9,043 nucleotides of DNA from Methanosarcinales archaeon (GCA_030666885.1 DAOUWY010000059.1:1-9043); one strand, 5' to 3'. Shown: positions 1-6,415, counted from the first letter of the stretch. Numbers and translations: made by a program. The notes: a model not told the origin generated them from the letters alone.

Positions 1-4
1 CGAA

Positions 5-28
5 AACCGAATCCATGTGTCATCGGTT
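5..28. repeat. Small hairpin at window edge
   Basis: AACCGA (5-10) and TCGGTT (23-28) are perfect 6-bp complements with a 12-base loop. The hairpin could belong to the 3' end of a gene lying before the window, but no such gene is visible and no T-tract follows directly. Its function is not established. Confidence 0.35.
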
Positions 29-44
29 AAGAGTAATATTGTGA

Positions 45-134
45 TAGAACACGGATTGCACGGATGACACGGATGCGCGCGGATACGAAAATAAATCCGT
101 AAAAATCCGTGTGATCCGTACAATCCGTGTTCTA
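45..134. repeat. Long imperfect inverted repeat built from CGGAT units
   Basis: Arms 45-84 and 95-134 pair at 33 of 40 positions around a 10-base AT-rich loop. The outer 14 bases, TAGAACACGGATTG, match exactly. Each arm is itself a short tandem series: CGGAT recurs at steps of 9, 9 and 10 bases in the left arm. A single transcript of either strand would fold into a long stem. From general knowledge, CGGAT/ATCCG-rich intergenic repeats of this style occur in many environmental archaeal and bacterial genomes. I infer a dispersed non-coding repeat. It has no ORF and is not a CRISPR, because the units are too short and lack unique spacers. Confidence 0.8.
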
Positions 135-181
135 AATCATTTGCCTCCATTTATACTTTGAGAGAGAGAGCGGATTGAAAG

Positions 182-328
182 TAATATAATTTTAAAAAAA
201 TGTCACTAGGTCCTGGAGGTAAACCCTTGATTTTCAAGAATCTGACATATAAAGACATCAGGTCATGAAATATAGGATACTACCAAAATCTGATATACTC
301 ATACATGTTAAAAGAAGCTGGTGATTAA
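182..328 (+). promoter_or_regulatory. Leader and probable promoter region of lplA
   Basis: This AT-rich leader contains two TATA-like stretches, TAATATAATTTTAAA (182-196) and CATATAAAG (246-254). Either could serve as the archaeal TATA box for the lipoate ligase gene at 329. A strong Shine-Dalgarno match, GGAGGT (215-220), stands 6 bases before TTG 227 and is not explained by lplA. The ribosome binding site of lplA itself is GGTGAT (320-325), 3 bases before ATG 329. Transcription start sites cannot be seen. Confidence 0.45.
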
Positions 329-1075
329 ATGGAAAAATGGCGCGTAATTGATTTTGGAAAGGTTAACATAAGGTATATGATGGCAATGAACGAAGCCATC
401 CTGAAATGTGATGAGGGAAACACCCTGATATTCTGGGACCCCACAAAGTCCATCATCCTCGGGTATTTCCAGAAGGCTGATGTGGAACTGAACCTTGAGC
501 GGTGCAAGGATTACACGATCGTGCGGCGCACAAGCGGCGGAGGTTTCGCATTTTCGGATGATCGGGGACGGCAGATCAACTATGGTGTTATCGGGACAGT
601 AGACGATAAACTCTTCCCGATCGATGTTACGGATTCGTACCACCAGATACTCGGCATACTTATAGAGACCCTGCGCGAGTATGGATTGAATGCGGATTTC
701 AGACCCATAAATGATATTATTGTTGATGGCAAGAAGATATCTGGCAATGCGCAGACCAGGTGGAGTGGAAAACTACTCCAGCACGGCACACTGCTACTGG
801 ATTTCGATATAAAGGAAATGCTACGCCTCACAAATATCCCGCTTGAGAAGATAAGCGATAAGCAGGTTGCTTCTATTGAGGAAGGTATGACATGGATGGA
901 TAAGGAACTCCCGGAAAAAGTGGATATGGGAGAGGTCAAGAAAGTGATACACCGCAAATTCGAGGAGATATTCGGTGTGGAACTGGTCGATTCAAAACCA
1001 AGCGAGAGCGAGGAAAAGATGGCGCAGGAACTTTTGCCAAAGTACGAATCAGAAAAATGGAACTACAGGCTGTAA
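329..1075 (+). CDS. lplA: Lipoate-protein ligase A family, catalytic domain protein
   Basis: 248 residues forming one BPL/LPL (biotin/lipoate ligase) catalytic domain. Visible family motifs are RRTSGGG at 66-72 (lipoyl/nucleotide-binding loop), ND at 128-129 followed by GKKISGNAQ (134-142), with K136 as the expected catalytic lysine, and LQHGTLL (150-156). The C-terminal KYESEKWNYRL matches the usual end of this family. The enzyme would activate lipoate with ATP and transfer it to a lysine of H-protein or a 2-oxoacid dehydrogenase E2. The roughly 80-residue C-terminal accessory domain of E. coli LplA is absent, as in archaeal two-part LplA systems where a separate partner supplies it; no partner is in the window. 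No cysteine follows the lysine motif, which argues against an octanoyltransferase of the LipM/LipL type. The start ATG has GGTGAT 3 bases upstream. A convergent gene lies downstream. Confidence 0.85.
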   Translation: MEKWRVIDFGKVNIRYMMAMNEAILKCDEGNTLIFWDPTKSIILGYFQKADVELNLERCKDYTIVRRTSGGGFAFSDDRGRQINYGVIGTVDDKLFPIDVTDSYHQILGILIETLREYGLNADFRPINDIIVDGKKISGNAQTRWSGKLLQHGTLLLDFDIKEMLRLTNIPLEKISDKQVASIEEGMTWMDKELPEKVDMGEVKKVIHRKFEEIFGVELVDSKPSESEEKMAQELLPKYESEKWNYRL

Positions 1076-1110
1076 AGCAGGTGAAGTAAATAAAGTAAAA
1101 CATGACTTTC

Positions 1111-1129
1111 GGGCAAATAACTTTTGCCC
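1111..1129 (+). terminator. Hairpin after lplA
   Basis: GGGCAAA (1111-1117), loop TAACT, TTTGCCC (1123-1129) form a perfect 7-bp stem 35 bases after the lplA stop. No clear T-tract follows, so it may act as a transcript end or stabilising stem rather than a classical terminator. Confidence 0.4.
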
Positions 1130-1228
1130 ATCGCGTCAGGAATGGCTTGTAACTTCCTAAATTATCCACTTCATTCTTAATTAGAAAAGCTTAGCTTGCG
1201 CCTCGGAATTTCTTAACGATCCAAACAG

Positions 1229-1264
1229 AAAAAGTTACACATTGTGTAGTGCATATACACTACA
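1229..1264 (-). terminator. Hairpin plus T-tract after marker 11 gene
   Basis: TGTAGTG (1245-1251) and CACTACA (1258-1264) form a perfect 7-bp stem with a 6-base loop. Read on the minus strand, it lies 40 bases past the stop of the marker 11 gene and is followed within about 15 bases by a run of five T. This arrangement fits a minus-strand terminator. Confidence 0.45.
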
Positions 1265-1304
1265 TTATGTCTGAACATAAAACATTCGTTGTTATGGTAA
1301 GACG

Positions 1305-2207
1305 TCACCGATAAGTTCTATCGATCTTTACTGACTCATTGGGCCTGTCAAACCAGGGCAGGGCTGCCAGTGCCCCGATGATACCGTTGCCGTCCATCCA
1401 CACCTGGACATCATTGGCCCTGGCGCTTTGCTCGGCATATTCCTTTGTGAGTATCCGGGTCCTGCATTCCTTGCTGTATTCCTCAAGATGTGAAGCATCA
1501 AAATCGTCAAGGACCACCATCCCGGTCTCACTGGATACGCTGTATTGTTCCAGTGCAGCTTTAATATCCTGCAGCAATGACTGTTTTGCTTTACTGTTCC
1601 TGCACCCGAATTCCAGCACTGTGGATACGCAGTTCTGGGTCTTTGAAGGTGCGGGGAACAACTGGATAAGGGAATGGGACAGATACCTGGCAACATCCCT
1701 GTCAAGTTCGCTTGCGATGTTGTGTGCCAGGGACCATGTGGCCCCTTCTTCCTTGTTATCAGTATCATCAATTCCGACAAGTACACGCTCCATTCTCGGC
1801 ACGACTATCGTGCCTTTGGCTGCCCTGCCGCCGCCAGATTCGGAAATGTCAGACCTGAGCACGCCCTTGCTGTTTGCCCGGCATACAGTGGCACCCACGC
1901 CCCCGCCGCCTAAGCCCGCATAGGTGATCTCCACTTCATCACCTGTTACTATTACCGATTCAATACCTGCGGCGGCAACCGATGCTTCCAGTGTGAGTTC
2001 TGAGGTGCCGGCCCTGGTGCGGTAGCGTATCAGATTACCTACAGACCTGACATCGATTATCAACGGACTGCTGGCATAGTGATGCATGGTCCAGGCAGAG
2101 CCGCCATAACATCTGGAGTTCTCTAGTATTTCAACAAACCTGTTCTCGCGGTCACAAATAGCATATATTCCTTCATAAGTTACAACGTAAGGGTCGTTCA
2201 GGTGCAT
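1305..2207 (-). CDS. Methanogenesis marker protein 11
   Basis: 300 residues. The central VGIDDTD (144-150) followed by EEGATWSLAHNIA, the glycine-rich GLGGGGVGATVCR (98-110) and the C-terminal GNGIIGALAALPW (273-285) identify the methanogenesis marker 11 family. This family is restricted mainly to methanogens and methane-oxidising relatives and shares the GIDDTD and GxGIIGA elements with TiaS, the tRNA(Ile2) agmatidine synthetase. The biochemical role is not established. The TiaS-like core suggests an ATP/nucleotide-handling enzyme, but that is inference. ATG 2207 is preceded by GGAGCC on the coding strand (2219-2214) at a normal distance. The protein is of family length and looks intact. It is transcribed away from the unknown gene at 2296, with which it shares an AT-rich divergent region. 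Confidence 0.88.
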   Translation of the reverse strand: MHLNDPYVVTYEGIYAICDRENRFVEILENSRCYGGSAWTMHHYASSPLIIDVRSVGNLIRYRTRAGTSELTLEASVAAAGIESVIVTGDEVEITYAGLGGGGVGATVCRANSKGVLRSDISESGGGRAAKGTIVVPRMERVLVGIDDTDNKEEGATWSLAHNIASELDRDVARYLSHSLIQLFPAPSKTQNCVSTVLEFGCRNSKAKQSLLQDIKAALEQYSVSSETGMVVLDDFDASHLEEYSKECRTRILTKEYAEQSARANDVQVWMDGNGIIGALAALPWFDRPNESVKIDRTYR

Positions 2208-2295
2208 TTAAAAGGCTCCGGTCGTGATTTTAAATGAACTTTGGAGTTTAAAAGATTATTTATTTATAGGCGCTGTACTAAGTACAGGTGACATC
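2208..2295. promoter_or_regulatory. Divergent promoter region, marker 11 / unknown gene
   Basis: These 88 bases are AT-rich, with GTTTAAAAG (2246-2254) and TTATTTATTTATAG (2257-2270) as plus-strand TATA-like elements and matching TTTAAA stretches for the minus strand. AGGTGA (2286-2291) is the probable ribosome binding site for GTG 2296. This works only if the downstream gene starts at 2296 and not at the in-frame GTG 2224. Confidence 0.5.
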
Positions 2296-2697
2296 GTGAA
2301 CAGATCTGCCCGTCGTCAGAAACAGGGTGAATGGACCGCTATTACTGTCATGGAAATTGAAAAACGCAGGATTGGCTGGTCCCCGGAATATAAAAAAAGT
2401 GTGTATATTGACGAATCCACAGACCCTGAACTTATCACCACACTTAAGCGCCTGCGGGAGGCTGACGTGGTAGTGGCGTATGACCAGTTGCGCGATAAAA
2501 CCCTGTTCATTGAGCTTAAGGAACAGGAGCGAGAGCAGTTCGATAGCGTTTATTCACAGTATCTGGATGTGGGCGGACAGATAATATATACCCAGAAAAA
2601 AGAGGGACGTAAGACAGTCACGTTGTTTATGCTGGATGAAGGATATGGACAGATGAGTGCAATGGATGTACCTGAGAAAAGGTCTCTTTTTGGTTGA
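2296..2697 (+). CDS. Unrecognised conserved-looking protein, 133 aa
   Basis: I do not recognise this family. From GTG 2296 the product has 133 residues, starts VNRSARRQKQGEW, is charged and soluble, and has no signal peptide or membrane segment. The pattern suggests an alpha/beta fold: short hydrophobic strands (ITVMEIEKRRIGW, ADVVVAYDQL, KTLFIELKE, GQIIYTQ, KTVTLFML) separated by charged helices, ending in PEKRSLFG. The start at 2296 is chosen because AGGTGA lies 4 bases upstream and the preceding 70 bases look like a promoter. The longer in-frame GTG at 2224 has no ribosome binding site and would leave 16 bases between divergent genes. Its position back-to-back with marker 11 hints at a methanogen-associated role, but nothing in the sequence proves it. 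Confidence 0.65.
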   Translation: MNRSARRQKQGEWTAITVMEIEKRRIGWSPEYKKSVYIDESTDPELITTLKRLREADVVVAYDQLRDKTLFIELKEQEREQFDSVYSQYLDVGGQIIYTQKKEGRKTVTLFMLDEGYGQMSAMDVPEKRSLFG

Positions 2698-2699
2698 AT

Positions 2700-2963
2700 A
2701 TTGCAGAGGTTGAATTATCTGGACCCGGACCACACGAATTCACAAGGCTGGCTGCCACCCTGCCGCCCTAACGGGCTACGGTGGCAGAGTATAGTGCAGA
2801 TGTCGGATGCACGGTGGGTGTGCATGATTCTTATGTGCTGGAATGTCCGGGCGTGGATATTTTCCTTGCGCTGTCCGATGTTGTCAAGGGGGCTGATGTG
2901 GTGGCGATATTGACGGGGCATGTCAGAAAAATATATCTACAATCAGGTGTTATTATATTTTGA
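2700..2963 (+). pseudogene. Relic of a nucleotide-sugar dehydrogenase, C-terminal domain
   Basis: From 2772 to 2963 one frame reads GCTVGVHDSYV, then CPGVDIFLALSDVVKGADVV and AILTGH. This matches the substrate-binding C-terminal domain of UDP-glucose / GDP-mannose / UDP-ManNAc dehydrogenases, where a conserved VxxHDPYV is followed by a GADxxxILTxH block. The frame is interrupted by TAA at 2769-2771. The stretch just before (2700-2768) is open and may be further remnant. The NAD-binding and central domains are missing and the end is degenerate after the ILTGH block (about 2933). No enzyme activity is expected. A short product from GTG 2781 is possible but has no ribosome binding site. The family match rests on motif recognition, not on a search. 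Confidence 0.55.
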
Positions 2964-2972
2964 GAAAAAAAT

Positions 2973-3503
2973 ATGCAGAAGATTAAATTTAAGATTATAG
3001 GGCGCAGGGTACATGATGTTGGTTACAGGGTGCTCCTTGTGAACAAAGCGCTTTCTCTTGGCGTGGACAATTTTAACACTTTTAATACATATCTTGATGG
3101 TGTTCAGGGAGTCATTGTTGTTATTGAGGCCAATAATGAGACAATCGAGGAGTTCAAGAATTTTGTTGTTTCCGTCAGACCCGAAAAATCGATTGTGGAT
3201 GATGTATCTTTCGAGGAATACAAAAATTCTGTTCCTCCAGTAGAGCGGGTCATGCAGTCATTCCAGATGGAACAGTGGGGAAAGGGCATCCCGATTCTTT
3301 TGCAGATCGTTGATAAGCTGGATACTAACACATCAATTTTGAAAGATTTTAAAGAAGAATCGAATGAGAATTTCAGTGATTTGAAGTCTATTAGCTCAAA
3401 GCATGACATTGATGCAGGCGAGAGGTTCTCATCCATCCAGATGGAGATATCTGAAATCAAGGAACGCCTTTCAAATGTAGAATCTGCGGTTTCGGTCGTA
3501 TAA
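2973..3503 (+). CDS. Acylphosphatase-like protein with C-terminal coiled coil
   Basis: 176 residues. Residues 4-88 resemble acylphosphatase, a small ferredoxin-like fold that hydrolyses acyl phosphates. VHDVGYR (13-19) corresponds to the phosphate loop VQGVGFR with Arg19 in the catalytic position, and FNTFN (34-38) supplies the likely catalytic Asn38. The usual Gln-Gly of the loop is His-Asp here, so activity is uncertain. After a linker, MEQWGKGIP (99-107) leads into a charged, heptad-like tail to residue 176, probably a coiled coil for self-association. Classical acylphosphatases have about 90 residues, so the tail doubles the length. I recall similar long acylphosphatase-like proteins in Methanosarcinales, but their function is unknown. 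The ribosome binding site is weak (GAG about 11 bases upstream). No operon partner is evident. Confidence 0.7.
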   Translation: MQKIKFKIIGRRVHDVGYRVLLVNKALSLGVDNFNTFNTYLDGVQGVIVVIEANNETIEEFKNFVVSVRPEKSIVDDVSFEEYKNSVPPVERVMQSFQMEQWGKGIPILLQIVDKLDTNTSILKDFKEESNENFSDLKSISSKHDIDAGERFSSIQMEISEIKERLSNVESAVSVV

Positions 3504-3584
3504 GGGGCTAGGCGCATATATGGACGAGTGGATAGAAACGGACATGATATTTTAGAGTATGTGTAAAACCTGACGCATGGATGT

Positions 3585-3598
3585 TCTGGAATTCCAGA
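3585..3598. repeat. Perfect 14-bp palindrome
   Basis: TCTGGAATTCCAGA is perfectly self-complementary and stands 82 bases after the acylphosphatase-like gene. It could be a protein-binding dyad or a transcript 3' stem. It has no loop and no T-tract, so a terminator role is weakly supported. Confidence 0.4.
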
Positions 3599-3750
3599 TT
3601 GCAGATGAATGATTATATACAATATTTGTTTGAGTAATTCATTGACACTGGCTTTTGTTAATTGGTATATATCGGTGTTTGAGTAGATCCAATATCTCGA
3701 TTTTTTAAATGTGCGTGAGTTATATAATTTTCACAGCAAGAGATCACTAA

Positions 3751-3960
3751 ATTGAAAAACAAGTTGAGATTATTAAAAATACACTTAACTCATATACATC
3801 ACCTTACAAAATCCGCATTCAACCGCGCTTATCTGCGGTTAATGTTGAACAGATTGCAGCCCCCATCCATTCTACTACTCTGCTGCCGGCCCAGATAGCT
3901 GTCGCTTACGACTACCATAAAATTTACCAATCATTTCCACCAATCTACAGGTTTATGTAA
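3751..3960 (+). pseudogene. Possible gene relic, startless open frame
   Basis: Between stops at 3748-3750 and 3958-3960 there are 69 open codons with no ATG, GTG or TTG before the final codons. The translation has protein-like composition: EKQVEIIKNTLNSY near the start, then VEQIAAPIHSTTLLPAQIAV and AYDYHKIYQSFPPIYRFM. The adjacent frame reads QQEITKLKNKL over 3734-3766, so a frameshifted N-terminal continuation is conceivable. I do not recognise the family. It may equally be a chance open frame, since part of it overlaps a hairpin resembling an intergenic repeat. Low certainty. Confidence 0.3.
3811..3850. repeat. Hairpin with ATCCGC/CTGCGG repeat-like sequence
   Basis: AACCGC (3821-3826) pairs with GCGGTT (3835-3840) around an 8-base loop, and TTCAA (3818-3822) could alternatively pair with TTGAA (3845-3849). 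The wording (ATCCGC, TTCA, CCGCG, TTATCTGCGGTTAA) resembles one arm of the widespread CCGCG/CTGCGG intergenic repeats and is related in style to the CGGAT repeat at 45-134. On the minus strand it lies about 190 bases past the nrdD stop and could help end that transcript. Confidence 0.4.
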
Positions 3961-4027
3961 CCATGTGCCAATAGGAAGGATGAAACAAAGGGAGAATAAG
4001 ATGATTTCAGATATTTCAACTCGCAAA

Positions 4028-6391
4028 TCATGCCATCTCAGTGGCACCATACCTCATCCTATCCTTCAGCTCCTGCTTCTTACCATTATTCCACCCATCC
4101 ACAGCCTGTATATACCCCGTAACCCTGGACAGGTGCTCCACATTCCCAGAGCCACAGTTCGGACACTCATCCAGCATCCCGCCTGCCACATGGAAATCAT
4201 TCATGCACACCGTCATATCCTTAGTAAAGGCAAAATACCCAACCTGGGTATTCCTTGCCAGATTCATGGCAAACTCCTTAAGTCCACTGGCATCCGGATG
4301 TCCCTCCCCCATAAAAATATGCAGGATATTCCCGCCATCCACAATAGGGAAGAAAACATGTTCCAGACCAATTCTTTCAGGTAGGGATATATTAGCGCCA
4401 GGTGGCACATGTGTGCCGTTAGTATAGTAAACAGGCAGGTCACGTGTTTCGCTAAGATCGGATATTGCAGTCTCCACATCGCCTTTGATCACTTCAGAAG
4501 CATAATCCCTGTACTCAGTATGCAGCAGATCAGACACAGCAAAACGCTGGCACGTAGTCTCGGCCGGTGTCCTTGCAAGTGCGATCTCGATACCATGCAG
4601 TTCAGACAGTTCCCTGGCATAGATATCCATCTCGAACATAGCCCTGATGGCAATCTGCTTGGCAGTATTGTTCTCATGCATCTGGTATCCGGTATGATGC
4701 TGCACCATCTCGTTAATGCCTGCCACACCTATGGTATATACCAAGCCACTAAGGTCCACGGCAATCGTACCTTTCTTCCCTGTCACCGGGTCCTTGGGCT
4801 GCTGGGTAGCAAAAGGCATCCTGCCACTGGCAACAATATGGTCCATCCAGAACCGCTTGATCCTGAACAGCTCAATTGCCTTGTCCATCATCTTCTTCAG
4901 GTGGCTGAACAGGAGGTGGTCGTCCCCCCCTGCCTCATACGCAGTCCTGGGACAGTTAAGGGAGACAACCTGCCAGGCGCCCATTGAAAAGTGCAGACCA
5001 TCCTTGAATAACATCTTGTCATCAAAGGAGGAATCCTTATCTGCCGTGGTTGAGAAATTGTAAGCACAGCACTGGTAACATGAAATCCCTTCACCTGCAC
5101 CTCTGTACTGGGGCAACTGGTTATCGAAATACGGCACACCGAACTTAGCAGCCAGTTCGAACGACATGGTGTATAGCTCATCATAGGTCATCAGTTCTGG
5201 ATGCTTCCTGTTGAACTCCTCATCTTCTTCCATAAAATCAGGTTCAATACTGATCTCAGGCTTGGGGAAATTAAAGGGCTTGCCCCAATAATCACCTTTT
5301 AGCATCACATTCATCAATGCCTCATAGGATAGCCTGACCTCGCGCTCGAATTCGCCATATGTCCTCCCATGCGCATTGTCGCCATCCCACACACGCCCCT
5401 TATAGACCACTGGCTTATCCTTCCAGAGCTTTGGAACCCCTGGAGAGAGCTGTACGGATGAGAACACCAGCTGTCCCCCCCTGGCCACCATCATCTGGGT
5501 CATCTCATAGACGAACATCTGCATCAGCTGTTCTATCTCATCGTATGTCATCCCTTCAAAATAAGGTGCAATGAATGTAAGGAAATTATAGAATCCCTGC
5601 CCGCCTGCGAAATTGGTCTGGGCACTGCCCAGTGCTTTTACCGCATGCAGGATAGCCACCTCAGCTTTCATGGCCGGACCTGCCACACTGGCCTTGGTAC
5701 CGGAACCGTCAGGCATCAAACCATAGTAGAAGAAATACCTCAGGTCCCAATCCTGGCAGAAAGCCCTTGTACCCAGGTATTCCAGGTCGTGGATGTGGAT
5801 ATCACCGTTCAGGTGGCTGTCGGCAAGGTCAGGCGGCAGCAGTAACAGGTATTGCTCCTTGGAGATCTTGTCTGCCTTTTTCTTATGCGAGGTTTCGGCG
5901 TTCTCCTGCAGATTAGCATTATCCTTGGCCTCAAATCCTGTGCCGATATCTATCTCATAAGCGTCAAATACCGGGGTACCCACCCTGGTAGAGATGTTAC
6001 GCCATTCAGGATGCCCTTTTTCCAGTAGTACAATATTGACCAGCTCCCTTACCAGCGGACCCGACAGGAAACTTACACCCATCTTGCGTATCCTGATCTC
6101 TGTCTCCCTGGCAATCTCCTTTGCTGTTTCTTCAGTAATGGCTGGCTTGTCGTAGAACTTTTCACTGAGTACGGTCTCTTTCATCAATTGCGCTACAATG
6201 GTGTTCCTGTCCCACTCCATAAGGTGACCGTCTGTGGTCCTGACCTTTGGCAGCGTGGAGAGTTCTTCACCTGTAAGGGTCTGCTGTACCTGTTCAATTC
6301 CATGTTCGTTTTGTTTTATCATCATCTCGCCAACAGGTATTGTTGAAGATATTTTTTGACCCGCTTTTTGACCCGCATATATTTCTTGCAT
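4028..6391 (-). CDS. nrdD: Anaerobic (class III) ribonucleoside-triphosphate reductase
   Basis: 787 residues. An N-terminal ATP-cone domain (about 49-140) provides allosteric control. The glycyl-radical barrel follows. HIHDLEYLGTRAFCQDWDL contains Cys212, and SCYQCCAYNF contains Cys438, Cys441 and Cys442, expected to supply the thiyl radical and redox-active cysteines. LNCPRTAYEAGG contains Cys480. The radical glycine is Gly759 in RVTGY, followed by WNNGKKQELKDR. It reduces NTPs to dNTPs in the cytoplasm without oxygen. The extra cysteines and the redoxin gene directly upstream point to the methanogen type, which uses a redoxin rather than formate as reductant, as shown for Methanosarcina barkeri. 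The zinc site before the glycine has Cys729, Asp732, His734, Cys743 and Cys746, so the usual fourth cysteine is not visible. GGAGGC lies 9 bases before the ATG. The activase gene nrdG is not in the window. Confidence 0.95.
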   Translation of the reverse strand: MQEIYAGQKAGQKISSTIPVGEMMIKQNEHGIEQVQQTLTGEELSTLPKVRTTDGHLMEWDRNTIVAQLMKETVLSEKFYDKPAITEETAKEIARETEIRIRKMGVSFLSGPLVRELVNIVLLEKGHPEWRNISTRVGTPVFDAYEIDIGTGFEAKDNANLQENAETSHKKKADKISKEQYLLLLPPDLADSHLNGDIHIHDLEYLGTRAFCQDWDLRYFFYYGLMPDGSGTKASVAGPAMKAEVAILHAVKALGSAQTNFAGGQGFYNFLTFIAPYFEGMTYDEIEQLMQMFVYEMTQMMVARGGQLVFSSVQLSPGVPKLWKDKPVVYKGRVWDGDNAHGRTYGEFEREVRLSYEALMNVMLKGDYWGKPFNFPKPEISIEPDFMEEDEEFNRKHPELMTYDELYTMSFELAAKFGVPYFDNQLPQYRGAGEGISCYQCCAYNFSTTADKDSSFDDKMLFKDGLHFSMGAWQVVSLNCPRTAYEAGGDDHLLFSHLKKMMDKAIELFRIKRFWMDHIVASGRMPFATQQPKDPVTGKKGTIAVDLSGLVYTIGVAGINEMVQHHTGYQMHENNTAKQIAIRAMFEMDIYARELSELHGIEIALARTPAETTCQRFAVSDLLHTEYRDYASEVIKGDVETAISDLSETRDLPVYYTNGTHVPPGANISLPERIGLEHVFFPIVDGGNILHIFMGEGHPDASGLKEFAMNLARNTQVGYFAFTKDMTVCMNDFHVAGGMLDECPNCGSGNVEHLSRVTGYIQAVDGWNNGKKQELKDRMRYGATEMA
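6353..6376. repeat. 12-bp perfect tandem duplication in nrdD 5' end
   Basis: TTTTTGACCCGC occurs twice in a row (6353-6364 and 6365-6376) in the first 13 codons of nrdD. It encodes a repeated GQK(A/I) in the variable N-terminal tail and keeps the frame, so it should be neutral for the enzyme. Confidence 0.8.
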
Positions 6392-6415
6392 TGTAACCTG
6401 GCCTCCATGAATAAA

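Larger units (their letters stand above)
3504..4027. other. 524-base stretch without an intact gene
   Basis: This gap between the acylphosphatase-like gene and the 3' end of nrdD is AT-rich up to about 3800, with several TATA-like runs (for example 3609-3628 and 3662-3672), then becomes richer in GC. It holds the perfect palindrome TCTGGAATTCCAGA (3585-3598), a hairpin with AACCGC/GCGGTT arms (3821-3840), and a startless open frame (3751-3960) that may be a gene relic. No tRNA, rRNA or complete ORF with a credible start was seen. Confidence 0.6.

Noticed and set aside
45..134. CRISPR array
   Set aside because: The units are only about 9-10 bases, no distinct spacers are present, and the second half is the reverse complement of the first.
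160..170. (GA)5 run as a functional microsatellite
   Set aside because: It is too short to support a phase-variation role and is not inside a gene.
1339..1923. 194-codon plus-strand frame opposite marker 11
   Set aside because: It has low-complexity Ser/Pro/Ala composition and fully overlaps a gene with clear family motifs on the other strand.
3104..3622. 172-codon minus-strand frame opposite the acylphosphatase-like gene
   Set aside because: It is Ser/Thr-rich shadow composition, while the plus strand carries a recognisable domain.
3965..4987. Plus-strand open frames antisense to nrdD (3965-4384, 4041-4427, 4409-4987)
   Set aside because: They are mirror frames of a highly conserved gene, rich in Pro/His/Ser/Cys, with no recognisable motifs or credible starts.
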